DNA of 49,691 nt from the NCBI GenBank assembly GCA_964461835.1, contig CAYWVO010000025.1:1-49691 (forward strand). Reading direction: 5' to 3'. The position numbers and the translations under genes are program-made. The notes beneath the pieces are model-generated. The model did not search any database, was not told the origin of the DNA, and saw nothing but the letters and a program-made list of their open reading frames with translations. Source of the DNA: CAYWVO01 sp964461835. GTDB taxonomy: Bacteria; Zixibacteria; MSB-5A5; WJJR01; JAJRUJ01. Below are positions 43,428 through 49,691 of the stretch, in pieces (position 1 is the stretch's first letter; every line of letters begins with the position of its first letter).

Positions 43428-44828
43428 CTACGAGTGCCTACTCTGCCTTCGCCCGATCAAGTACATCCCCAGGGCCAGCGCGAGACCCGGGATAATTGGT
43501 TCCAATCCTAACGGATAATCGTCGGCGATAAGACGACCGGCGAGCAGCCAGACCAGGCTGGTCGATCCGCCAAACAACATGACCAGCGTAGCCCAGGTAT
43601 TAGGCAGCGTCCAGCGGCGAGAAAAGGTGCTCAGCACCGGTACTACCAATGCGGGTGCGGCAACTGATCCCAAATCATGCCATAAACCGACCACTGAGCC
43701 GGAGCTGATCGCGAGTACAGCGGCCAGTGCGGCAGAAAACCAAAGCCCGACGCGCGTCCAGGGTAGCACCCGGGAATCATCCCGGTTGGGGAGATTGCGC
43801 CAGATGATATCCCGGCCCACGGCGATTCCCGCCAGGAAGGAATAAGAATCTACCGTGGAGATGATTCCCGCAAGTACCCCGACTAAAAAGAGACCAAGAA
43901 TCCCCGGTGGCAGTACTGCTGCTGCGAGTTGCGGAAATGCAGCTACCGGCTCGGTAAGGTCTGGCAAAGCCGCGCGGGCGTAAAGACCGGCAGTGGTGGT
44001 CAGGAAATCAAAGACAAGCCAAAAACCAATCGCGTACCAAATGCCCCGTTGTGCGGTATGGGGTGTCCGGGCGGCATAGCAGCGTTGGTAAAACGCCGGG
44101 TCGATGAGCGTTGCGCTGGCGATAATATACCAGACCAAAATAAATTGCAGTGGATTGCCGCCATCCCAAGTCAAGTGTGCGTCTGGCAATGAGGTGCGCA
44201 AAAACCCCCAGCCGCCAAACGAGGCAATACACATGGGTACCAGGATTAAAAATCCGCCAAACATGAGGATGAATTGGAACACATCTGTGCGGATAACCGA
44301 GCGAAATCCCCCGATGTACACATAGATGACCGAAAGCAAGGCGCCAATAATCACGCCGATCCAGAGGGGAATCCCAAAGAGCAGTTGTCCCAGTACGCCC
44401 AGCATCAACACATACGGCGCCGGGACGACCATGACAAATACCAGCGCACTGCCCACAATGCCGGCACTGCGGCCATAGTGCTCATATAAATGATCGGAAA
44501 TAGAAACAAACGGGCTGTGGCGTGCGCGCCGCGCAAGAAACGTGGCGAACACCGCCGCCCAGAGATAATAGGGAACACCAAAGACCAGCCAATTCGAGAT
44601 ACCATATAAATAGGTGAATTCTCCGACACCAAGAATTCCCCCATACCAGGTGCAGACCAAAGAGGCGACAAAGGCCGGCAAGGTCAGACGGCGACCATCC
44701 AGCAGGAAATCACCTTCGGTGTCAGTCTGGTCTTTCCGGCGGGCGATGCGTATGCCGATAATCGTCTGAATGACGGCAAATGCCGCCAGGACTGCCATGT
44801 CCAGCGGATGCAGGGCCAGTGCCGCCAT
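43428..44828 (-). CDS. Sodium:solute symporter (SSS family), predicted thiamine or precursor importer
   Basis: Inner-membrane secondary transporter of 466 residues with about 13 helices. Family features: WYGGILGVGEFTYLYG (about 61-76), FRSVIRTDVFQ (after helix 5), and GIISTVDSYSFLAGIAVGRDI, the sodium-site helix with Ser/Thr and Asp. Its ATG is 5 bp after the stop of the TonB-dependent receptor gene, so both are expressed from the message that starts with a TPP riboswitch. This gives the predicted substrate: thiamine, its pyrimidine moiety, or a related compound. An SSS-type thiamine-linked transporter (ThiV) is described in comparative genomics; identity with it is not shown. Confidence 0.88.
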   Translation of the reverse strand: MAALALHPLDMAVLAAFAVIQTIIGIRIARRKDQTDTEGDFLLDGRRLTLPAFVASLVCTWYGGILGVGEFTYLYGISNWLVFGVPYYLWAAVFATFLARRARHSPFVSISDHLYEHYGRSAGIVGSALVFVMVVPAPYVLMLGVLGQLLFGIPLWIGVIIGALLSVIYVYIGGFRSVIRTDVFQFILMFGGFLILVPMCIASFGGWGFLRTSLPDAHLTWDGGNPLQFILVWYIIASATLIDPAFYQRCYAARTPHTAQRGIWYAIGFWLVFDFLTTTAGLYARAALPDLTEPVAAFPQLAAAVLPPGILGLFLVGVLAGIISTVDSYSFLAGIAVGRDIIWRNLPNRDDSRVLPWTRVGLWFSAALAAVLAISSGSVVGLWHDLGSVAAPALVVPVLSTFSRRWTLPNTWATLVMLFGGSTSLVWLLAGRLIADDYPLGLEPIIPGLALALGMYLIGRRQSRHS

Positions 44829-44833
44829 GACCG

Positions 44834-47260
44834 CTAAAATCCAAGGCTCAGTGAGACAAAGATATTGCGCTCAGCCCCAACAATCCATTTTGGTCCTTCG
44901 TTGTCGACATCGCCGGAGGTTTCATATTCGGTGTTGAATACGTTGTTGAGTCTCGCGGTTACGGTTGTCTGTGGCCAGCGGGAAGCTGCCGGAAGGTCAA
45001 AACTCACCATGGCATTGACTAAGGTATAGGGATCGACAGAGCGTTCTTCGCTGTTACTGTTGTCCAGGTAGATGCGCCCGGCATGAAACAGATGCCCGCC
45101 AAAAGAGAGTTGGCGATACTCGTACTGCGCGCGCAGGTTGGCCATGAGATCTGGAAAACCGGCAATGCTGTTGCCGTCGCGGGATACTGTGTCGACCGCC
45201 GGCGGCCAGGTTGACCAGTCGGGAACGAATTCGGTGAAATCGTCGAAATAGTTGTCACCATAACTTAGGTTGCCGGATAGTCGCAGCCCGTGCAACGGCT
45301 TCGCCTTGGCAGAAAGTTCGAATCCGCGATGAATTGATGCAGGTGCGTTGACCCGGATCGGGACCCCGATGTCGTTCAAACCACCGTTGTACACAATTTC
45401 ATCCGCGAATTGCATCCAGTACAGGTTGATTTCTGCCGAGTAGTCGGTAGTTCGGTACCCGCCACCGAATTCAACATCGAGCAACTTCTCCGGTTTCATG
45501 ATGGGATCGGTTCCTTCGCCGGTTACGGAATCGTAACATTCAAAATAATCTCCCGGTGAATCCCAATCCCACATCGGACTGTAGATTTCATCGAAGGCCG
45601 GTTCCTGCCGCGTGTAGGCGATATTCCCGAACACATTGACTGCTTTACTTAGATTGACGTTTATCCCGGCACGCGGTGAAAGTGTGTGGTACGGTGTCTG
45701 ATGGTGAACACCCAACAGATGATCGTTCAGCAATTCATAGCGGCGATATTGATATTGCAATGCGGTCATCGTGCTGATGCGTGAGGTCCATTGCTGTTCC
45801 AGATTAGCAAACGCTGAAGCGGCAAGCCGGCGGCCCTCGTAATCGTAGAATCGGTGGCCCGGGCCGACATCCTGGATCGAATCGGGCGGCAGAATCTCTG
45901 CCCAGAGAATTGAACCGTCATTGACGCCGCGATGAGTATTGAACTCCCCGCCAAAGGAAAGCCGGGTGCCGTCTTTTTGGTACGTTGCGCGGGGGATAAT
46001 TCCCCAGAAGTCATTCTCGACCAGCAAGTGCGCAACCAGATCGGTTTGGTTGATATCCTGTCCGCCGGGGGTGCTAAAGGGAGTCAACTGATAGTCGGCG
46101 TAATTTGCGTTCTCGTAGAGTTGGTCGTAATAGCCCTCTCCCTTGATGTAAAACAGCGTGTTGTTGAACGTCCAGTTCTCTGAAAGATACCAATCGGTCA
46201 GCAGTTCATAGTGCGGTTGTTGGAAATGGTCGATCTCGCCGTCAAATTCCAGCGGATTGTAGCGCCGGTTGGTTTCCAATTGTTCACGCGAAATACCAAA
46301 ATACGATAAATGCGTCTCCTCTTGCCCGCCGTAGACTTGCAGCCGGTTAACCAGGCCCTGGTCATACCGGGCGACGCCCAAAAAGTATGCCCACTGATCG
46401 GTCCACGATTGTTCACGATACCCATCAGAAACCAACCGCGAGAACCGGCCATACACATCATAGGTCTGTGACACCAAACCGGAGTTGAATTCCAGTGTGG
46501 CTTTGCGCGTCCCGTAGGAACCAATCCCAGTCAATACATTGATTTCTTTCGCCAGGTGAGGTTGGGTCGCGTTGACATTGATCGTGCCGCCGATCGATGC
46601 AGAGCCATACATTGCCGAGCCCACGCCGCGCTGGATTTGAATGTCTTCGACGGACTCGAGAAAATCCGGCATGTCCACCCAGTACACCTGCTGGGTCAGG
46701 GGATCGTTATGCGGCACGCCGTTGATCAGCACGGCCACCCGGCTTTGTGGGAAGCCACGAACACTGAGATAGGAGTACCCATTACCCAATCCGTTGTCGG
46801 AATACGCATACACGCCCGGTGTTTCGGTAAGCAGCATGGGTACATCCTGTGCCCAATATGATTCTTCGATTTCCCGCTGGGGAACATTAGTGAACGCCAC
46901 GGGGGTTTCTCGGCGACGCGCCCGGGACCCGGTGACTATGACGTCCTGGCCCGGCAGGTAGATCGGGGTCAGGCGGATTTGCAGCGATTCGGCCGTTTTC
47001 GAAATCGCCAGTTTGCGCAGTTCGTAACCGAGTGCATTGATTACCAGGTGTGTCTCGGGGTCGTCCGGCACGGTGAGCAAAAAACTCCCGTCATCCTCGG
47101 TCAGCGTTCTTCGCTCGCTGCCTGCCAGTTGCACCTGAACCCCCGGCAGAGGAGAGCCGGTGATGTCATCGACGATTGTCCCGGAAATGGTGCCGGCATA
47201 TGCCTGAGCGCCGACAGAGAGCACCGCAAATACGACTAGGGAAATCTTACGCAATACCAT
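44834..47260 (-). CDS. TonB-dependent outer-membrane receptor under TPP riboswitch control
   Basis: Outer-membrane active importer of 808 residues. Signal peptide MVLRKISLVVFAVLSVGAQA, then a carboxypeptidase-regulatory-like domain (TISGTIVDDITGSPLPGVQV, about 22-105), a TonB-box-like stretch DVIVTGSR, the plug domain (LSVRGFPQSRVAVLINGVPHNDPL, IQRGVGSAMYGSASIGGTINV) and a 22-strand barrel that ends in the usual aromatic FVSLSLGF. The ATG at 47260 gives a clean signal peptide and has GAGG 9 bases upstream; the ATG at 47281 is also in frame. The gene lies 72 bp downstream of a THI box, so it probably takes up thiamine or a phosphorylated or precursor form. Confidence 0.93.
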   Translation of the reverse strand: MVLRKISLVVFAVLSVGAQAYAGTISGTIVDDITGSPLPGVQVQLAGSERRTLTEDDGSFLLTVPDDPETHLVINALGYELRKLAISKTAESLQIRLTPIYLPGQDVIVTGSRARRRETPVAFTNVPQREIEESYWAQDVPMLLTETPGVYAYSDNGLGNGYSYLSVRGFPQSRVAVLINGVPHNDPLTQQVYWVDMPDFLESVEDIQIQRGVGSAMYGSASIGGTINVNATQPHLAKEINVLTGIGSYGTRKATLEFNSGLVSQTYDVYGRFSRLVSDGYREQSWTDQWAYFLGVARYDQGLVNRLQVYGGQEETHLSYFGISREQLETNRRYNPLEFDGEIDHFQQPHYELLTDWYLSENWTFNNTLFYIKGEGYYDQLYENANYADYQLTPFSTPGGQDINQTDLVAHLLVENDFWGIIPRATYQKDGTRLSFGGEFNTHRGVNDGSILWAEILPPDSIQDVGPGHRFYDYEGRRLAASAFANLEQQWTSRISTMTALQYQYRRYELLNDHLLGVHHQTPYHTLSPRAGINVNLSKAVNVFGNIAYTRQEPAFDEIYSPMWDWDSPGDYFECYDSVTGEGTDPIMKPEKLLDVEFGGGYRTTDYSAEINLYWMQFADEIVYNGGLNDIGVPIRVNAPASIHRGFELSAKAKPLHGLRLSGNLSYGDNYFDDFTEFVPDWSTWPPAVDTVSRDGNSIAGFPDLMANLRAQYEYRQLSFGGHLFHAGRIYLDNSNSEERSVDPYTLVNAMVSFDLPAASRWPQTTVTARLNNVFNTEYETSGDVDNEGPKWIVGAERNIFVSLSLGF

Positions 47261-47332
47261 GAGTCTCATCCTCAGGGCCATGATTTTTGCGGCAAAGAAA
47301 GAATAACCATTGCGCTGAAGGGTCGATCATGT

Positions 47333-47417
47333 GGGTTGCTTCTTCCTCCGCCGGAATTACCCGGATCAGGTTCAGGGGTATGATCTCAGGCCCATTGGGA
47401 CCACCCCCGTTCAACCC
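47333..47417 (-). ncRNA. TPP riboswitch (THI box)
   Basis: On the minus strand the sequence contains the diagnostic cores CTGAGATCATACCCC and CTGAACCTGATCCGGGTAA, followed by TTCCGGCGGAGGAAG. The closing stem P1 is a perfect GGGTTG (47417-47412) with CAACCC (47338-47333). It lies directly upstream of the TonB-dependent receptor gene and, through it, the symporter gene. It should shut these genes off when thiamine pyrophosphate is abundant. No strong terminator hairpin was seen between it and the start codon, so control may be at translation. Confidence 0.95.
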
Positions 47418-47548
47418 GTATCTTAAACATACGATGCCGATCGCCGAAAATCAAATACGGAGTCTGTCAATTTGCGTGGTCCATTCCTGTTGACAGGCGG
47501 AGGCCTGCATCGTAGACTCAAACCGGTTGATCAAAAGGGGGACAGCTG

Positions 47549-47911
47549 ATGTGGGCAATACGTGCAGCCCTGCTGCTGTTGATTTTGTTAGTAATCATCG
47601 CCGTCACGCTGCTGAATAACACTCAGAATGTGGCGTTCAATCTCTTGTTTGTGCGGTATGAGCGTATCCCGTTAATCGCAGTGATTTACTGGAGTTTTTT
47701 GGCTGGTATTATCATTACCATCGTTCTCGGACTATCGTATGTGTTTAAATTGCAGAGTCAGTTGCGTCGCCGCGGCAAAGAAATCAAGCGGTTGTCGGCG
47801 GAGGTGGGGAATCTCAATCGTGAGGTGATGTCCCCGCAACCGCCGGCGGAATCGCGCCCGGAAACCAAGCCTGACGCTCAGAGAGGCGATGAAAAATCTG
47901 AGGCCACGTAA
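47549..47911 (+). CDS. LapA/YciS-like (DUF1049) membrane protein
   Basis: A 120-residue inner-membrane protein with two hydrophobic helices (ALLLLILLVIIAVTLL; VIYWSFLAGIIITIVLGLSYVF) and the family-type loop NNTQNVAFNLLFVRYERIPL between them, then a coiled, basic tail (LQSQLRRRGKEIKRLSAEV) and a disordered end rich in Pro and Glu. The E. coli counterpart LapA works with the TPR protein LapB in control of lipopolysaccharide synthesis; that role here is inference. It is followed 6 bp on by a TPR/SPOR gene. Confidence 0.82.
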   Translation: MWAIRAALLLLILLVIIAVTLLNNTQNVAFNLLFVRYERIPLIAVIYWSFLAGIIITIVLGLSYVFKLQSQLRRRGKEIKRLSAEVGNLNREVMSPQPPAESRPETKPDAQRGDEKSEAT

Positions 47912-47917
47912 GCGGTT

Positions 47918-48925
47918 ATGATACACCGACACGCGATCTGGATCGTCTTAGCGATCATTGTTTGTGGCGCCCAATCTTCCCATGGCGCCTTGATTGATAA
48001 AGCACTCGGTGCCTTGGCGGATGGTCGGCCGCAGGAAGCGCGCCGCTATGCCGGTGAAGTCCTAGAGGATGACCGCACCAACAATGTCGCCATGCTCATC
48101 CTGGCGCGCACCGAACCGGACGGCCACACGGCGCGTTCCTGGGCGCGGCAAATCATCGATTTGGGCCGGGGTGGACCGGCGATGGCGGAGGCGTTTTTGA
48201 TCCTGGTCCGCAGCTATGCCGCTGAAGAACAGTGGCACAAAATCATCACTGCCACTGATGAGTATTTCCGCATCTTCGGTGACTCGGGACCGGAGGCAGA
48301 GGTGATTTACTGGTGGACCGGGCTGGCCCTGGTGCAAGAAGGGTACCCTGAAGCGGCGGAGGAACGATTCCACACGCTCGCTACGGAAGACAGGAATTCG
48401 GAAACTTGCGAACGATTCCGACTGCTCCTGTGCGATGCACGACGCGATCCCGCGAATGCCGTGGGGGGGTATCGGAAGTTGCTGGATACCAATGATCCCT
48501 TTGTCGAAAGCCAGTGTCTTTTGGGATTGGTTAACGGCTATCAGGCACTGGAGGAAGCCGATCGGGCGCTGTTATATCACGGCATGCTTGCCGAACGATA
48601 TCCCTTTCTAGCCCACTTTGCCGATCTTACAGAGGAGGAGACTACCCAGTCGGTCGACGCCCCGATTTCCCGGGAGGCGGAGACACTGGCGGGCGTCATT
48701 TACACCGTGCAACTGGGGGCGTTCGCCGATAAGCACAATGCGATCAAGCTGCGCAATCGCTACCGTGATGAGGATTACCCCGTGTACATGTTCTCGCGTC
48801 GTGTGGCGAAGAAAACATATTGGGTCGTGCAGGTGGGCGCGTATCGGTCCCTCGAACTGGCGCGCAAGTTGCAGGAAAAGCTCGAGCATGGTGATAATGC
48901 CACGTATCGGGTGGTAATTCGCTGA
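47918..48925 (+). CDS. Exported TPR-like protein with C-terminal SPOR domain
   Basis: A 335-residue periplasmic protein. Signal peptide MIHRHAIWIVLAIIVCGAQS (cleavage near SSHG-AL), a helical repeat region of TPR style (for example LVRSYAAEEQWHKIITATDEY, WWTGLALVQEGYPEAAEERF, ALYHGMLAERYPF analogues), and a SPOR domain at about 262-335: VIYTVQLGAFADKHNAIKLR, DYPVYMFSRRVAKKTYWVVQVGAYRSLELARKLQ. SPOR domains bind denuded septal peptidoglycan, so it likely acts at the division site. It starts 6 bp after the LapA-like gene. Confidence 0.86.
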   Translation: MIHRHAIWIVLAIIVCGAQSSHGALIDKALGALADGRPQEARRYAGEVLEDDRTNNVAMLILARTEPDGHTARSWARQIIDLGRGGPAMAEAFLILVRSYAAEEQWHKIITATDEYFRIFGDSGPEAEVIYWWTGLALVQEGYPEAAEERFHTLATEDRNSETCERFRLLLCDARRDPANAVGGYRKLLDTNDPFVESQCLLGLVNGYQALEEADRALLYHGMLAERYPFLAHFADLTEEETTQSVDAPISREAETLAGVIYTVQLGAFADKHNAIKLRNRYRDEDYPVYMFSRRVAKKTYWVVQVGAYRSLELARKLQEKLEHGDNATYRVVIR

Positions 48926-48981
48926 TTGGCGTGTTCGGCCAATGTTCTTCTCCCTTAATGCGTAGACTCTCCAGCGGTTAC

Positions 48982-48986
48982 GGAGG
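48982..48986 (+). promoter_or_regulatory. Shine-Dalgarno GGAGG pointing at an ATC start
   Basis: GGAGG at 48982-48986 followed by a 6-base spacer (TGTACC) puts ATC at 48993-48995 in the initiation position of the DUF512 frame. The same frame is closed by TAG at 48963-48965 and has no ATG, GTG or TTG before the conserved domain begins. Confidence 0.6.
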
Positions 48987-48992
48987 TGTACC

Positions 48993-49691
48993 ATCAGTGC
49001 AACTGTCGCCAAAATAGTTGATGCCAGTTTCCTCACTAATGGCCAGCTACAGCCGGGAGATGAAATCCTGGAAATAAACGGCCGGCAGATTCGTGATGGG
49101 CTCGATGTTTTGTTCTATTCCAGCGACGAATACTTGGAAATCCGAGTCCGTCGCCCGGACGGGCAGGAGAAGTTCACGGTCGTCGAGAAGCCGATTGATC
49201 GCCAACTCGGGGTTGAGTTGGTACCTGACAAGATCCGCATCTGCAAGGCCAATTGCGACTTCTGCTTTGTCATGCAACAACCCAAAAAGAGAATGCGGCG
49301 GGCGCTGTATATCAAGGATGATGATTTCCGGCTTTCGTTTCTCCATGGGAATTTCATCACCTTGACCAACCTGACTGAGAATGATTACCAGCGTATTGTC
49401 GAGCAACGACTGACCCCATTATACATCTCAGTGCACGCTACCGACGATGAGGTCCGGCGCCGGCATCTTTCCAGTCCCAAAGCCCCGCCAATTATGCCGG
49501 GCCTGCAACGGTTGATTGAGGGGGGCATCAGTTTTCATACGCAAAATGTCATCGTACCCGGAACGAATGATGGACAGGTGTTAGATGATACCATCTGGGA
49601 TTTGGGTAACCTGTATCCACATGTGCTCTCGATCAGCGGAGCTCATGTCAAGAGTTGTGTAAATTGTTTTTTCACGCAGCGTCCTTTCAGC
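48993..49691 (+). CDS. DUF512 radical-SAM protein with PDZ-like N-terminus, 3' part cut by window edge
   Basis: Partial gene of 233 codons reaching the right edge. The N-terminus (SATVAKIVDASFLTNGQLQ, then PGDEILEINGRQIRDGLDVLFY) is a PDZ-like domain as usual for this family, and is followed by the radical-SAM core with the cluster motif CKANCDFCF (C-x3-C-x2-C) and HGNFITLTNLTENDYQRI. YISVHATDDEVRRRHL and QNVIVPGTNDG are further family landmarks. Family members are iron-sulfur proteins often encoded next to EngA/Der or PlsY; their reaction is unknown. No standard start codon exists in frame: the proposed start is ATC at 48993, behind a strong Shine-Dalgarno. A GTG at 48997 is out of frame and soon meets TAG. 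Confidence 0.78.
   Translation, partial: MSATVAKIVDASFLTNGQLQPGDEILEINGRQIRDGLDVLFYSSDEYLEIRVRRPDGQEKFTVVEKPIDRQLGVELVPDKIRICKANCDFCFVMQQPKKRMRRALYIKDDDFRLSFLHGNFITLTNLTENDYQRIVEQRLTPLYISVHATDDEVRRRHLSSPKAPPIMPGLQRLIEGGISFHTQNVIVPGTNDGQVLDDTIWDLGNLYPHVLSISGAHVKSCVNCFFTQRPFS

Noticed and set aside
48997..49017. GTG start for the DUF512 protein
   Set aside because: It is out of frame with the conserved protein and reaches TAG after a few codons.

Overview
The window looks like chromosomal DNA of an uncultured Gram-negative bacterium of the Fibrobacteres-Chlorobi-Bacteroidetes side of the tree, with candidate phylum Zixibacteria as my best guess. This is inference from gene style, not from a marker gene: an M6 metalloprotease ending in a type I dockerin, a TonB-dependent receptor with a carboxypeptidase-like N-terminal domain, a lipoprotein with SbsA-type Ig domains, several TPR lipoproteins, and an hrcA-grpE-dnaK-dnaJ cluster under a CIRCE element. 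No rRNA, tRNA, CRISPR array or prophage was seen.

Layout. 1-1.4 kb: a partial AT-rich gene, then a dense field of different palindromes next to a REP-associated (RAYT-type) transposase and its own flanking hairpins. 1.4-7.5 kb (minus strand): a five-gene carbon module transcribed as SucC-like subunit with a C-terminal 2x[4Fe-4S] domain, SucD-like subunit, citryl-CoA lyase, a degenerate HD-domain protein, and single-chain aconitase/homoaconitase. 7.6-9.5 kb: an AT-rich, translationally coupled pair (TOPRIM-like protein and AAA ATPase) that looks like a defence system. 9.5-22.3 kb: an exported HEAT-like protein, a SufS-like desulfurase, an aldehyde dehydrogenase, a half-size permease, two lipoproteins, a cytidylate-kinase-like protein, a histidine-phosphatase-like protein, an ankyrin protein, a polytopic membrane protein, an outer-membrane beta-barrel candidate, and a Bor-like lipoprotein interrupted by TGA just before its lipobox cysteine. 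22.3-26.2 kb (minus): a signalling operon of FHA protein, metallophosphoesterase and CHASE2-Ser/Thr kinase. 26.3-35 kb: dusB (possibly leaderless), an etfA without etfB, TPR and Ig-like lipoproteins, and a membrane RsbW-RsbU fusion. 35-40.6 kb: the heat-shock operon, with an unrelated AT-rich membrane-protein gene and hairpins inserted between grpE and dnaK. 40.7-49.7 kb: the dockerin M6 protease; a TPP-riboswitch-controlled TonB receptor plus sodium:solute symporter (predicted thiamine or precursor uptake); LapA-like and SPOR proteins; and the 5' part of a DUF512 radical-SAM gene whose only plausible start is ATC.

How the parts fit. The citrate module joins citrate/isocitrate interconversion to CoA-dependent citrate cleavage and may link it to electron transfer through the iron-sulfur domain. 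The riboswitch gives the receptor-symporter pair a substrate. The CIRCE site ties the chaperone operon to HrcA. Several palindrome families recur at gene borders across the window, and the AT-rich genes at 1-284, 7648-9527 and 36940-37455 look like acquired cargo.
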